Positions 9,736-18,982 of a DNA stretch of 64,000 nt are shown in pieces (the first letter of the stretch is position 1; the number at the start of each line of letters is the position of its first letter). This stretch comes from Fodinibius sp034521915 (GTDB taxonomy: Bacteria > Bacteroidota > Rhodothermia > Balneolales > Balneolaceae). The stretch spans positions 101,547-165,546 of the forward strand of contig NZ_JAXHLU010000011.1 of assembly GCF_034521915.1 (NCBI RefSeq), in the 5' to 3' direction. Made by a program: the position numbers and the translations under genes. The notes below the pieces were generated by a model that worked only from the letters and a program-made list of their open reading frames with translations, searched no databases and was not told the origin of the DNA.

Positions 9736-10369
9736 ACAACCTATCAGAAATTCCAGTTGCCGAGGAACACGTGAAAAATGTAGCGCAATATTATCAGCTC
9801 CATGCCCCTATTTATGACGCCACCCGATGGAGTTTCTTATTCGGACGAACGAAACTAATCAAACAAATTCCCGCCTTACCGGCCAATGCCCAAATTTTAG
9901 AAGTAGGATGTGGCACAGGCAAAAATCTAATTCAGCTAAAAAAGCAGATTTCCTGAGGCACACATTACCGGCATTGACGTTTCTCCTGATATGCTCGAAA
10001 AAGCCCGGAAAAAAATCACGGATCCTTCTATAAACCTTACAAGAAATTCGTTATGGTGCTGGCAATCTAAATAAAAATAACTACGACCTGATCTTACTCT
10101 CCTACTCGCTTACCATGATGGCAGCAGGATATCCACAAATAATAACAAGACTAAAAAATGATCTCAGGGCAAACGGATATCTTGCCGTAGTCGATTTCTA
10201 TACTTCTCCCTTTTCTTGGTTCAGAAAATGGATGGGAATGAATCATGTGGATTTTACCGGTGATTTGTATCCCTTTTTAGAAAAGAATTTTAAATCCATA
10301 CAAACAAATTTCCAGAACGCCTATCTCGGACTTTGGAACTATTTCCAGTTTATAGGGACACCAAATTAG
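9732..10369 (+). CDS. btaB: BtaB-like SAM-dependent N-methyltransferase (two frameshifts)
   Basis: BtaB trimethylates the amino group of the BtaA product to give DGTS. The N-terminal part has SAM motif I (ILEVGCGTGKNL). The frame then breaks near 9943-9951 and again near 10036-10040. The missing middle is readable in the other frames (AHITGIDVSPDMLEKA, then EIRYGAGNLNKNNYDLI), and the C-terminal part resumes at LSYSLTMMAAG. Both shifts behave as one extra base. Joined, the protein is about 211 residues, normal for BtaB. The gene is either a pseudogene or, more likely in view of the other frameshifts here, intact but mis-sequenced. The exact function is inferred from the coupling to btaA. Confidence 0.8.
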
Positions 10370-10419
10370 GTTCTTTTTAGAAATGAGTTCATCTGCAGCT
10401 TTTCTTATTTTATGCAACT

Positions 10420-11047
10420 ATGAAAAAAATTGAACAACAGATCACGCAAATAAAAGAAGAGCTGGATAAATTCGCCCAATGATGGCGACCTGCTCAACGA
10501 ATTGGGCATTGGATATCACATGCTCGGAGATTATGATCAAGCCATTGAATACTATCAACAGGCACTCAATCAACAACCCAAAGCTGCCAAGATCCATTTT
10601 AACCTAGCCAATACCTTTTATGAAAAAAAGGATATTGAAAAGGCTATCAATCACTACATGAATGCACTGGATATAAAGCCCGATTATGTGCCGGCCTTAA
10701 ATAATCTGGCTGACATTTATGAGTTGGCTAATGAAGATGAAAAAGCGAGAGAATTATTTGAGCACATCACTGAGATAAATCCCGAAGATCCCATGGGATA
10801 TTTCAATTTAGGTAACCATCATCTGCGAAACAATGATAGCCTGGAAGCGGGACGCTGCTACAAAAAAGCGATAGAATTGGAACCCGAATTTCACGAGGCC
10901 TATAATAATATCGGCTTTTTGTTGAAACACCTGGAACAATACGAAGAGGCCATTTCTTATTTTGAGCAGTGTCTTGAAATCAAACCCGATTATGAGCCGG
11001 CAAAGAAAGATTTAGAAGCCTGCAAAAAAGCATTGCAAAACTCCTGA
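10420..11047 (+). CDS. Tetratricopeptide-repeat protein (frameshifted near its start)
   Basis: The product consists of about five TPR units, for example DYDQAIEYYQQALNQQPKAA and AYNNIGFLLKHLEQYEEA, with no signal peptide, so a cytoplasmic scaffold is likely. The ATG at 10420 opens a frame (MKKIEQQITQIKEELDKFA) that stops early. Removing one C from the CCC run at 10475-10477 joins it to NDGDLLNELGIGYHMLGDY and the repeats, giving about 208 residues. The partner is unknown. The gene lies 50 bp behind btaB. Confidence 0.78.
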
Positions 11048-11113
11048 ACAGCAACATTTACACTTGCCTATGTCGCAATAGTTACATCATTTTAATCAAC
11101 CTAAGAGGTTACT

Positions 11114-11500
11114 ATGAAAAAAGTTATAGGCATTGGCGGAATATTTTTCAAAGCTGAAAATCCCAAAGAATTAGCCTCTTGGTACAAAACACATCTTCAT
11201 ATCCCAATCGACGAAAGTTACGGCGGATATACGTTTAATTGGAACAGTAACTCCGAACGCCCTTCAAAAGGATATACCATCTGGAGTCCATTCGATAATG
11301 ATACTGAATACCTTGAGCCCAGCAAGAAAAACTTTATGTTCAACTTTATTGTGGATGATCTAAAGGCGCTGGTCGAGATATTAAAGTCTGAAGGGATTAA
11401 CCTGATTGGAGATGTCGAAGATACCGAATTTGGGCTGTTTGCCTGGATTATGGATCCAGAAGGAAACAAAGTTGAACTTTGGGAGCCTGCTGAAGAATAA
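11114..11500 (+). CDS. VOC (glyoxalase/bleomycin-resistance fold) family protein
   Basis: This is a 128-residue single vicinal-oxygen-chelate domain. It has the typical opening GIGGIFFKAENPKELASWYKTHL and the closing GLFAWIMDPEGNKVELWEP, in which the last Glu would be a metal ligand. An AGAGG site 8 bp before the ATG supports the start. VOC proteins include lyases, dioxygenases and resistance proteins, and the substrate cannot be told from sequence. It appears to be a single gene. Confidence 0.88.
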   Translation: MKKVIGIGGIFFKAENPKELASWYKTHLHIPIDESYGGYTFNWNSNSERPSKGYTIWSPFDNDTEYLEPSKKNFMFNFIVDDLKALVEILKSEGINLIGDVEDTEFGLFAWIMDPEGNKVELWEPAEE

Positions 11501-11613
11501 CACTTCTTAGAATCACTCAGTTTATTTACTCTTCAAAAGCTTACGGCAACATTGAAATTTTGCTTGTTTGTTAATTAGTTGTTGCAAATCCTTTTTCCAA
11601 ACCCTACCATCTT

Positions 11614-14600
11614 ATGAAAAAAATAGCCACTACTTTTCTTTGGATTATCACTGTCTTGTTAATACTCACGCCAGTCAGGGATATTTTTGCACAGGATGAC
11701 GGTACCCGGCTCCTGCGGGAACCTACTGTAAGCGAAAATCACATCGTCTTTGTTTATGCCAATGACTTATGGATAACCGATCGCGATGGCGGCGAAGCAC
11801 GTAGACTTACCAGCGGAAAAGGCGGTGAAACGCATCCCCACTTTTCGCCTGATGGATCCAAAATTGCCTTTACAGCCCAGTACGACGGTAACACAGATGT
11901 TTATGTGGTGTCAGCAGAAGGTGGTCAAGCTAAACGATTAACCTGGCATCCCGGTGATGACAAGGTAACTGGTTGGACGCCCAATGGGGAAAAAGTACTT
12001 TTTATTTCCGGAAGAAAAGGACATCCTACACAAGAGACTACGTTCTACACCGTAAGTCTTGAAGGCGAACTACCCCAGAAACACAAGATTCCCCGGGCTG
12101 CATCCGGAGCGTTTTCCAGTGATGGCACCCACATTGCGTATCAGCCTGTCAGTCTTTCGGATAGTGAATGGCGGAACTATCGCGGTGGTCAAGCAAAACC
12201 GATATGGGTAGTGAATCTCGAGACCAATGATCTGCAAAGAACACCACGCGCTAACAAAGAACGACACATAAATCCTATATGGTTGAATGATAAAGTCTAT
12301 TTTCTGTCGGAGCGAGATTATACGATGAACATCTGGTCGTACGACCCTGCAACCGGTAACAGTGAGCAGCAGACTTTTCACTCCCAGTTTGATGTAAAAA
12401 ATCTCGATTCGGGCGGTAGAGCTATCGTCTACGAACAAGGAGGTTATATTTATGAACTGGATCCAGCTACCGGCAATCACAAACAAATCGATATTCATGT
12501 CAAGGGTGATATGACGCAAGCTCGACCCCGTTGGGAAGATGTCCAGCCCACACAACTTGACAATGCATCGCTTTCTCCAACCGGTGAGAGAGCACTGTTT
12601 CAGCATCGCGGAGAAGTGATTTCAGTACCTAAAGAAAAGGGAAGCTGGCGCAATCTTACCCAAAGTTCAGGGGTTGCTAATCGATATCCTGCCTGGTCTC
12701 CCGATGGACAAAAAATTGCTTGGTTTTCCGATAAAAGCGGAGAGTACCAGCTCTATATTTCTGATCAAAAAGGACTTGAAGAACCCCGTAAAATCGACCT
12801 GCCCGAGCCAACATTTTTCTATGAACCAAAATGGTCTCCCAACGGCAAATATATTGCTTACACCGATACCCACTTCCGACTTTGGTACGTGAATACCCAA
12901 ACGGGCAACGCTACACATATTGATACCGATGGTTACGCGCATCCTAACCGCACGATGCATCCCAATTGGTCACCGGATAGCAAATGGATAGCCTACTCCA
13001 AACGGTTACAAAGCCAATATCACGTTATTAAAATATACAACGTAGAAACTGGCAAAAGCTATCAAATTACCGACGGTATGGCCGATTCAATCGATCCTGT
13101 GTGGGATAAAAACGGAAAATATATCTATTTCCTATCCAGTACCGACTTTGGACTCAATACCGGATGGCTGGATATGAGTTCGTATGATATGTCGACCACA
13201 AGAGGACTTTATATGGTAATGCTGGATGACAATACGAAATCTCCATTCTTGCCCGAAAGCGATGAAGAACCCGTCCAGGAAAACGAGGAAAATAAGAATG
13301 GGGATTCTGATGCAGGAGATGATGACTCGAATGTAACAATAGATCCGGAGGGAATTAAAGATCGAATCGTAGCCGCTGATATTCCTCAGAAAAATTATAC
13401 CGGCTTAATTAAAGGGCCTGAAGATCATGTCTTTTATGAAGAAAATGTGCCCGATCAGCCTGGAACTACCTTACACCGATACAATGTTAAGGAGAGAAAA
13501 TCTGAATCATTCCTCTCTCCCATTCAGAGAGCCACCGTTTCGCAAGATCGCAAGAATCTCCTGTATCGGAGTGGAGAAACCTGGGGCATAGTGTCTACTG
13601 TAGGTGGACCACAAAAGCCGGGTGATGGCAAAATTGATGTCAGTGGTATCCGCATTCGCGTTGAACCCGAAAAAGAATGGCAGCAAATCTTCCGCGAAGG
13701 ATGGCGTTTTCAGCGTGATTTTCTTTATGTGGATAACATACACGGTGCCCCCTGGCAAAAAATATATGATTGGTACAGCCCATGGGTCGACCATATTCAT
13801 CACCGTTCAGACTTGAGTTATTTAATCGACATTCTTGGCGGAGAAGTTTCGGTAGGTCACTCATTCAACTTTGGCGGAGACTACCCCGAAGTTGATAATG
13901 TTTCTATCGGGCTTCTGGGAGCTGATCTTGAACAAGCAAATGGACGGTATCGCATCAAAAAAATATATACCGACGAGAACTGGAACCCAGATCTACATGC
14001 TCCACTGGCACAACCGGGTATTGATGTTCAGGAAGGAGATTACATTCTTGCTGTTAATGGGCAAGAACTGCAAGCGCCCACAAATCCGTTTAGTCTCTTA
14101 GAGGGCACCGCCGACCGCAATACCATCTTGACAGTCAACGATGAGCCCACGATGGAAGGAGCACAAGAGGTTTCCGTCAAGCCTATTGCCAATGAAAGAG
14201 AGCTCAGGACCCGCAATTGGGTTGAAAGTAACCGTCGTAAGGTTGATAAGATGTCAGACGGTAGGCTTGCTTACGTCTGGCTACCGAATACAGCACAAGC
14301 CGGATACAATGCCTTTAACCGCTACTACTTTGCCCAACAGCACAAAGATGGAATCGTCGTTGATGAGCGAAATAATGGCGGCGGTTCAGCGGCTGATTAC
14401 ATGATAGATGTGATGGATCGCGAACTGTTGGGATATTTTAATAGTAAAACCGGAGACAAATTTCCGCCTTTTACAACACCAATGGCCGGTCTCTGGGGAC
14501 CCAAGGTAATGGTCATCAATGAAAGTGCCGGTTCCGGCGGCGATCTCTTACCCTATATGTTTCGAGAGAAAGAAATCGGTCCATTGATTGGTACTCGTAC

Positions 14601-14901
14601 CTGGGGCGGACTTGTAGGCATCTGGGATACCCCGCAATTCATTGATGGCGGGGGCATGACCGCTCCACGCGGCGGCTTCTTTAACACTGACGGTGAATGG
14701 GATGTCGAGGGCGAAGGCGTCAGCCCTGATATTCAGGTTATACAGCGACCGAGCAGCATAATTGAGGGTAATGATCCGCAACTTCAACGCGCCGTCAAGG
14801 AGGCTCTTAATCTGCTTGAAACCCAAAACGTGGAGTTAGAAGAAGAACCCGAACCACCCGTGTTATGGAAACGCGCTGAGGAAACCGAAGGATGGAATTA
14901 A
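11614..14901 (+). CDS. Tricorn-like S41-family secreted protease
   Basis: The 1095-residue protein has a signal peptide (MKKIATTFLWIITVLLILT to about residue 27). An N-terminal set of PD40/WD40-like propeller blades follows (for example HPHFSPDGSKIAFTA and YPAWSPDGQKIAWFS), then a second blade group, a PDZ-like domain around residues 745-830 (PGIDVQEGDYILAVNGQEL) and a C-terminal S41 domain. The motif NESAGSGGD at 969-977 contains the probable nucleophile, Ser974. Tricorn proteases degrade peptides released by other proteases; this exported version probably acts in the periplasm. A terminator follows directly, so it is likely monocistronic. Confidence 0.92.
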   Translation: MKKIATTFLWIITVLLILTPVRDIFAQDDGTRLLREPTVSENHIVFVYANDLWITDRDGGEARRLTSGKGGETHPHFSPDGSKIAFTAQYDGNTDVYVVSAEGGQAKRLTWHPGDDKVTGWTPNGEKVLFISGRKGHPTQETTFYTVSLEGELPQKHKIPRAASGAFSSDGTHIAYQPVSLSDSEWRNYRGGQAKPIWVVNLETNDLQRTPRANKERHINPIWLNDKVYFLSERDYTMNIWSYDPATGNSEQQTFHSQFDVKNLDSGGRAIVYEQGGYIYELDPATGNHKQIDIHVKGDMTQARPRWEDVQPTQLDNASLSPTGERALFQHRGEVISVPKEKGSWRNLTQSSGVANRYPAWSPDGQKIAWFSDKSGEYQLYISDQKGLEEPRKIDLPEPTFFYEPKWSPNGKYIAYTDTHFRLWYVNTQTGNATHIDTDGYAHPNRTMHPNWSPDSKWIAYSKRLQSQYHVIKIYNVETGKSYQITDGMADSIDPVWDKNGKYIYFLSSTDFGLNTGWLDMSSYDMSTTRGLYMVMLDDNTKSPFLPESDEEPVQENEENKNGDSDAGDDDSNVTIDPEGIKDRIVAADIPQKNYTGLIKGPEDHVFYEENVPDQPGTTLHRYNVKERKSESFLSPIQRATVSQDRKNLLYRSGETWGIVSTVGGPQKPGDGKIDVSGIRIRVEPEKEWQQIFREGWRFQRDFLYVDNIHGAPWQKIYDWYSPWVDHIHHRSDLSYLIDILGGEVSVGHSFNFGGDYPEVDNVSIGLLGADLEQANGRYRIKKIYTDENWNPDLHAPLAQPGIDVQEGDYILAVNGQELQAPTNPFSLLEGTADRNTILTVNDEPTMEGAQEVSVKPIANERELRTRNWVESNRRKVDKMSDGRLAYVWLPNTAQAGYNAFNRYYFAQQHKDGIVVDERNNGGGSAADYMIDVMDRELLGYFNSKTGDKFPPFTTPMAGLWGPKVMVINESAGSGGDLLPYMFREKEIGPLIGTRTWGGLVGIWDTPQFIDGGGMTAPRGGFFNTDGEWDVEGEGVSPDIQVIQRPSSIIEGNDPQLQRAVKEALNLLETQNVELEEEPEPPVLWKRAEETEGWN

Positions 14902-14925
14902 TACTAATAAAATCACTGTGAAATT

Positions 14926-14956
14926 AAAGCCCGGCACATAGCCGGGCTTTTCTATT
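14926..14956 (+). terminator. Intrinsic terminator of the tricorn gene
   Basis: A perfect 10-bp stem, AAAGCCCGGC/GCCGGGCTTT, with a 5-nt loop (ACATA) is followed by TCTATTT. It lies 25 bp past the tricorn stop codon. Confidence 0.9.
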
Positions 14957-15046
14957 TAATTTCGACCAATCAGTAAACTCAATAGGCATTAGCACCCAAA
15001 ATTTTCTACCTTAACCTTACATCATTATGAAGTAAAAACCCTGATT

Positions 15047-15415
15047 ATGCAATTCTTTAGCCGAAAACTAATTAAACCCCAGGATTTAAATGCACATGGA
15101 ACCCTTTTTGGTGGATCGGTATTAAGCTGGGTTGATGAGGAATCAGCTATATTTGTTACCTGTCAGCTCGACAAAGGCAATATTGTCACCAAATATATGT
15201 CTGAAATTGATTTCGTTAGTTCGGCAGGACTTGGGGATATTATCGAAATTGGTATGGAAACAGTTAAGTTTGGCACAAGCTCAATAACTGTCCGCTGCGA
15301 AGTACGCCACAAATTCACAAAAGAAACCATCATCAAAATTGATAAAATTGTGTTTGTACATCTTGTAGATGGCAAACCCGCGCCCCATGGAATTGATGAA
15401 CCTCAAAACGAATAG
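15047..15415 (+). CDS. Hotdog-fold acyl-CoA thioesterase (YciA/BACH-like)
   Basis: The 122-residue protein is a single hotdog domain. The catalytic-loop signature of the YciA/BACH group is clear: N-A-H-G-T-L-FGG near residue 17, followed by SWVDEESAI with the acidic catalytic residue. Such enzymes hydrolyse acyl-CoAs to free acid and CoA in the cytoplasm. The chain-length preference is not predictable here. It is a stand-alone gene with its own short upstream region. Confidence 0.9.
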   Translation: MQFFSRKLIKPQDLNAHGTLFGGSVLSWVDEESAIFVTCQLDKGNIVTKYMSEIDFVSSAGLGDIIEIGMETVKFGTSSITVRCEVRHKFTKETIIKIDKIVFVHLVDGKPAPHGIDEPQNE

Positions 15416-15559
15416 CATATTTAAATTCTCTAATATGAGTGAGAATGTAATAATATTTAAGCTTATTCAATTTCATTTTGTTAATTTTGGAATGCATCAT
15501 TTGCACACAGTGCTAAATACGTTAGTAAAAGCAATATCATCTAAGACAGGAGATCGTAC

Positions 15560-15913
15560 ATGAAATATCAGTTTATCGATGCCGATAAAATTTCCGATAT
15601 GCTTTTTAAAGACTCAGAATATGTCGCTGAGTTTTGTGAAGCTGGAGTTACTTCTTTTGATGAGTTTATCGAAAATTATCGCATACATCTATTAGACAGA
15701 AATATGACCGATCTCCGTAAAGCCGGTCACAAGATTAAGCCGGGTGCACAAATGATGGGAGCCGATGAGGTTGTTGATGAGTATGAGCATGCCAAGAGTC
15801 TGCTCGACGACAATGCCGACAATGAAGAACTGGAAAAGTCGGTGGACAAAATGAGTAGCATTTGTTCAACCATTCAAAAGGAGCTAACCCACCTTGCTAA
15901 TTCACAGAATTAG
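15560..15913 (+). CDS. Stand-alone histidine phosphotransfer (HPt) domain protein
   Basis: The 117-residue all-helical protein carries the HPt signature LRKAGHKIKPGAQMMG, with His57 the probable phosphoacceptor. HPt proteins relay phosphoryl groups between response-regulator receivers in multi-step phosphorelays. No histidine kinase or response regulator lies nearby, so its partners are encoded elsewhere. A good AGGAG site 7-8 bp before the ATG fixes the start. The helical-bundle assignment is by motif only. Confidence 0.75.
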   Translation: MKYQFIDADKISDMLFKDSEYVAEFCEAGVTSFDEFIENYRIHLLDRNMTDLRKAGHKIKPGAQMMGADEVVDEYEHAKSLLDDNADNEELEKSVDKMSSICSTIQKELTHLANSQN

Positions 15914-15983
15914 TGTTTTTTGCCAAATAGTACCTATATTTTGGGCATAGCATTAGAATTTCCAAACTCAAATCTAAATCATA

Positions 15984-16991
15984 GTGAGCATTTTAGTTAC
16001 CGGCGGTGCCGGTTTTATCGGCAGTCATACTGTTGTGGAACTGTTGGAGAATAACGAGGACGTCATCGTTGTTGATAACCTTAGCAACAGTAAAAAAGAA
16101 GCTCTTAACCGCGTAGAGGAAATTACGGGGAAATCGCTAACGTTTTATAAAACTGACCTTCTGGACAAAGAAGGGTTAGACAATATTTTTAGTAACCATC
16201 AGATCGACTCGGTTATCCATTTTGCCGGTTTTAAAGCTGTGGGGGAATCCGTTGAAAAACCGCTGATGTATTATCACAACAATATTACCGGCACTATTTA
16301 TCTCTGCGAGGTCATGAAAGAGCACAATGTCACCAACATTGTTTTCAGCTCTTCATCTACTGTTTACGGTGATCCTGAAGAAGTACCCGTGAAAGAGGAT
16401 TTTCCCGTTTCAGCTACCAACCCATACGGACGCACAAAGCTTTTTATCGAGGAAATTCTTCGCGACCTCTACACTGCCAACAACAGTTGGAATGTGGCAC
16501 TGCTGCGGTACTTTAATCCTGTGGGAGCTCATCCCAGCGGAAAAATCGGAGAAGATCCCAACGATATTCCCAATAATCTGATGCCTTATATAACACAGGT
16601 TGCTGTGGGAAAACTTGAAAAACTTTCTGTTTTCGGAGATGATTATCCCACGCCCGACGGCACCGGCGTTCGTGATTATATCCATGTTGTGGATCTGGCT
16701 AAAGGTCACCTGAGCGCGCTTAAAAAACTGGAAGAAAATCCAGGAGTGGTAACATATAATCTGGGTACCGGAACCGGATACAGCGTTTTGGATGTCGTAC
16801 AAGCGTTTGAAAAAGCTTCAGGAAAAGAAATTCCTTATGAAATTACAGGTAGACGGGCTGGTGATATTGCCATCAATTTTGCGGATCCATCCAAAGCCGA
16901 ACAAGAATTGGGATGGAAGGCTGAATACGATCTGGTAGACATGTGCCGCGACTCGTGGCGTTGGCAGTCAGAAAATCCTGATGGATATTAA
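15984..16991 (+). CDS. galE: UDP-glucose 4-epimerase
   Basis: GalE interconverts UDP-glucose and UDP-galactose. The 335-residue extended short-chain dehydrogenase has the NAD-binding GGAGFIGSHT at its N-terminus, the catalytic Ser/Tyr-Lys set (SSSSTVYG, then NPYGRTKLFIE) and the GalE-typical LRYFNPVGAH. Translation starts at GTG 15984; no ATG would keep the Rossmann strand. A TATATTTTG box about 50 bp upstream (15935-15943) resembles the Bacteroidota -7 element. It may feed the polysaccharide genes at the right of the window, but it is not linked to them. Confidence 0.94.
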   Translation: MSILVTGGAGFIGSHTVVELLENNEDVIVVDNLSNSKKEALNRVEEITGKSLTFYKTDLLDKEGLDNIFSNHQIDSVIHFAGFKAVGESVEKPLMYYHNNITGTIYLCEVMKEHNVTNIVFSSSSTVYGDPEEVPVKEDFPVSATNPYGRTKLFIEEILRDLYTANNSWNVALLRYFNPVGAHPSGKIGEDPNDIPNNLMPYITQVAVGKLEKLSVFGDDYPTPDGTGVRDYIHVVDLAKGHLSALKKLEENPGVVTYNLGTGTGYSVLDVVQAFEKASGKEIPYEITGRRAGDIAINFADPSKAEQELGWKAEYDLVDMCRDSWRWQSENPDGY

Positions 16992-16995
16992 TCTG

Positions 16996-17811
16996 TTAGG
17001 AATCGAAATCCCTTTTTACGGCCAAAAAGATGATATGATAATCAACAGAAACCTTTCCTTCTGTTGAATCATCCCAGTGGTCGACAAGAAGTGACATCTC
17101 TTTTGATGTCAACTGTCTCCCCTGTTTCAGCGTATCCATACCCAGATTTTTAAGTTCATCAAAAAAATCTTTAGCGCTTTCATACTCGCTGGTAATGGTA
17201 TCCTCATAGTAATCTACCTGCGCGGGACCTACAGACATTTTGATGACCATCTCTTCGACATCGGGTAACTCGTTAGCTGTAAACGGCAGTCCCAACTCCT
17301 GACAATATGTTTTCCACTTTGGGAAGCTCTCATTTCCGGGAAAAGAGGCCAATAATAATCCTCCCGGTTTCGTAATCTCTAGCCATTTTGCCAGCGTTTG
17401 AGCAGGGTTATCAAACCAGTGGGCTGTAAATCCACTTACCGTCATAGCGTAATGAGGATCATCAAATTCGGGTACCTGTTCAGCATCTGCTGCCCTAAAG
17501 GTTAGATTCTGACGATCAGCAAACTTATTGCTGCAGAACTCGATCATACCCTCCGAGAGATCTATAACTTCAATTTTTCTATCGGGATATAAATCCGCCA
17601 CTCCTTTAGTCACGAATCCTGTTCCAGCGCCCAATTCTATAATTGGACCTGATGGAATAATATCTCTCCACGGTTTCAGTGAGGCAATGAGGCGGTCTGC
17701 TACCTCCTTCTGTACTGATGCATGTTCATCGTAATACGAAGCGGCTTTACTAAATGAATCAGCTATCTCCCGTTTAACTTTATTATCAGCTACTGCATGT
17801 GGGTCATTCAT
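16996..17811 (-). CDS. BioC-like class I SAM-dependent methyltransferase
   Basis: The 271-residue protein resembles malonyl-ACP O-methyltransferase BioC, which primes pimeloyl (biotin) synthesis. It has an IADSFSKAASYYDEHASVQ helix at the start, SAM motif I (IIELGAGTGFVTKG), the acidic strand end IEVIDLSEGMI and a MTVSGFTAHWFDNP segment like BioC's. No other biotin gene is adjacent, so BioC function is likely but not proven. The longest frame begins at TTG 17817; I use the ATG at 17811. It converges with galE with a 4-bp gap. Confidence 0.75.
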   Translation of the reverse strand: MNDPHAVADNKVKREIADSFSKAASYYDEHASVQKEVADRLIASLKPWRDIIPSGPIIELGAGTGFVTKGVADLYPDRKIEVIDLSEGMIEFCSNKFADRQNLTFRAADAEQVPEFDDPHYAMTVSGFTAHWFDNPAQTLAKWLEITKPGGLLLASFPGNESFPKWKTYCQELGLPFTANELPDVEEMVIKMSVGPAQVDYYEDTITSEYESAKDFFDELKNLGMDTLKQGRQLTSKEMSLLVDHWDDSTEGKVSVDYHIIFLAVKRDFDS

Positions 17812-17842
17812 ATGCAAACAATACTTCTATCAACAAAAAATC

Positions 17843-18958
17843 TTACTCCTCTGATGCAATATTACCTTGATTTTGCTGCCAGGTCGAGTCGCTCTTAAAA
17901 GTACGAATCATAGCTCTAAACTGTCGTACGAAGCGGCGCTTTTCGTACTTAGGAGCAAACTGGGCAAATTCCAGCATAAATAAACGCTGCGTCTCCTCGT
18001 CATACACGGTTAAATTGACAAATGGTCCGGCCATCGCATCATTGGTCATTGTCCAAATGCCCAAGGTCTCAAACGCTAAATCACCATCATACATGAACTG
18101 CTCTGTTTCGTGAGGGCGATTATACGCAGTAGTTACATATGATTCTTCGCGCGTACCGCGAATCCACTGTTCATTCAGAGAATCTCTTTTGGTATTAATC
18201 CAGTTTTCATCAACATGGGTAGCATCATCCATTTCTCTCCACCACATCCAAAACCAGCGATCATTTTCAGGGAGCGGGCGGCGCATCGTCATAAAATGCT
18301 GTTGTACGCCATCCTCAGAATAAGTGGTATCGATGTTTTTAATCCAATCGTGCTGAATTCGCATTCGCCAACCTTCAGCTTGCCAAATACTATCAGCCAG
18401 GGCCACCTGCTCGCCTCGATCATAAATTTCCTGGGTATATCGCTGTATCTCCTTTTCAATTAAATTATCCGTTAATGTTTCTTGAGAATTTCGAATCTGC
18501 TGTGCAAGAGTAGAATCCGACTGTCCGGATAAAAGCATAAGCCATTGATCCCGATACCAGTGATCCTTCAGGGGAAAAGCAAATGCCTCACCTTCTTGAA
18601 CCTGACGTTCAATTTCATCACTTAATAAAGCACGGATTAGATCAGCCGTATTTGTGCTGTCAGTAATAGGTGCCGCTATAATAAGATTACGATATCGCTT
18701 AAGTTGCTCCAGCTGCTCATTCGTATTAAAATCCTGAAAACGAAGATCAAAGCGCGGAGGTTTTCCCGGAATAGTCTGAATCCATCCCCCATAAGTTTCG
18801 CGCAAAGCTTCGGCCGTTTCACTTTCAAACTGAGTGGAATCCATTATCACAACGACTTCACCAAAACTGCCGCGAGCTTTTTGGCGATAATCACCCTCAC
18901 AGCCAACCCAAACACCTATTAACAACAATAATACTGATAGTTTTATAACTGATTTCAT
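17843..18958 (-). CDS. DUF4837 family lipoprotein
   Basis: The 371-residue exported protein has the signal MKSVIKLSVLLLLIGVWVGC, with Cys at the lipobox, followed by a long soluble domain rich in Trp and Arg (RWFWMWWREMDDATHVDENW). This resembles the DUF4837 family of Bacteroidota lipoproteins, whose function is unknown. The family call is from memory of its sequence style and moderate length, so confidence is limited. It lies between the BioC-like gene and trpA on the same strand, 24 bp after trpA, so it may receive readthrough from the trp operon. Confidence 0.72.
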   Translation of the reverse strand: MKSVIKLSVLLLLIGVWVGCEGDYRQKARGSFGEVVVIMDSTQFESETAEALRETYGGWIQTIPGKPPRFDLRFQDFNTNEQLEQLKRYRNLIIAAPITDSTNTADLIRALLSDEIERQVQEGEAFAFPLKDHWYRDQWLMLLSGQSDSTLAQQIRNSQETLTDNLIEKEIQRYTQEIYDRGEQVALADSIWQAEGWRMRIQHDWIKNIDTTYSEDGVQQHFMTMRRPLPENDRWFWMWWREMDDATHVDENWINTKRDSLNEQWIRGTREESYVTTAYNRPHETEQFMYDGDLAFETLGIWTMTNDAMAGPFVNLTVYDEETQRLFMLEFAQFAPKYEKRRFVRQFRAMIRTFKSDSTWQQNQGNIASEE

Positions 18959-18982
18959 AGCCTTAATAATGACATTAAAATT

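Noticed and set aside
9732..10369. Two separate small genes in place of btaB
   Set aside because: The segment between them encodes the missing methyltransferase core in shifted frames, so this is one gene with two indels.
12070..12606. 178-codon minus-strand frame inside the tricorn gene
   Set aside because: It is antisense to the propeller blades and shows no recognisable domain or start signal.
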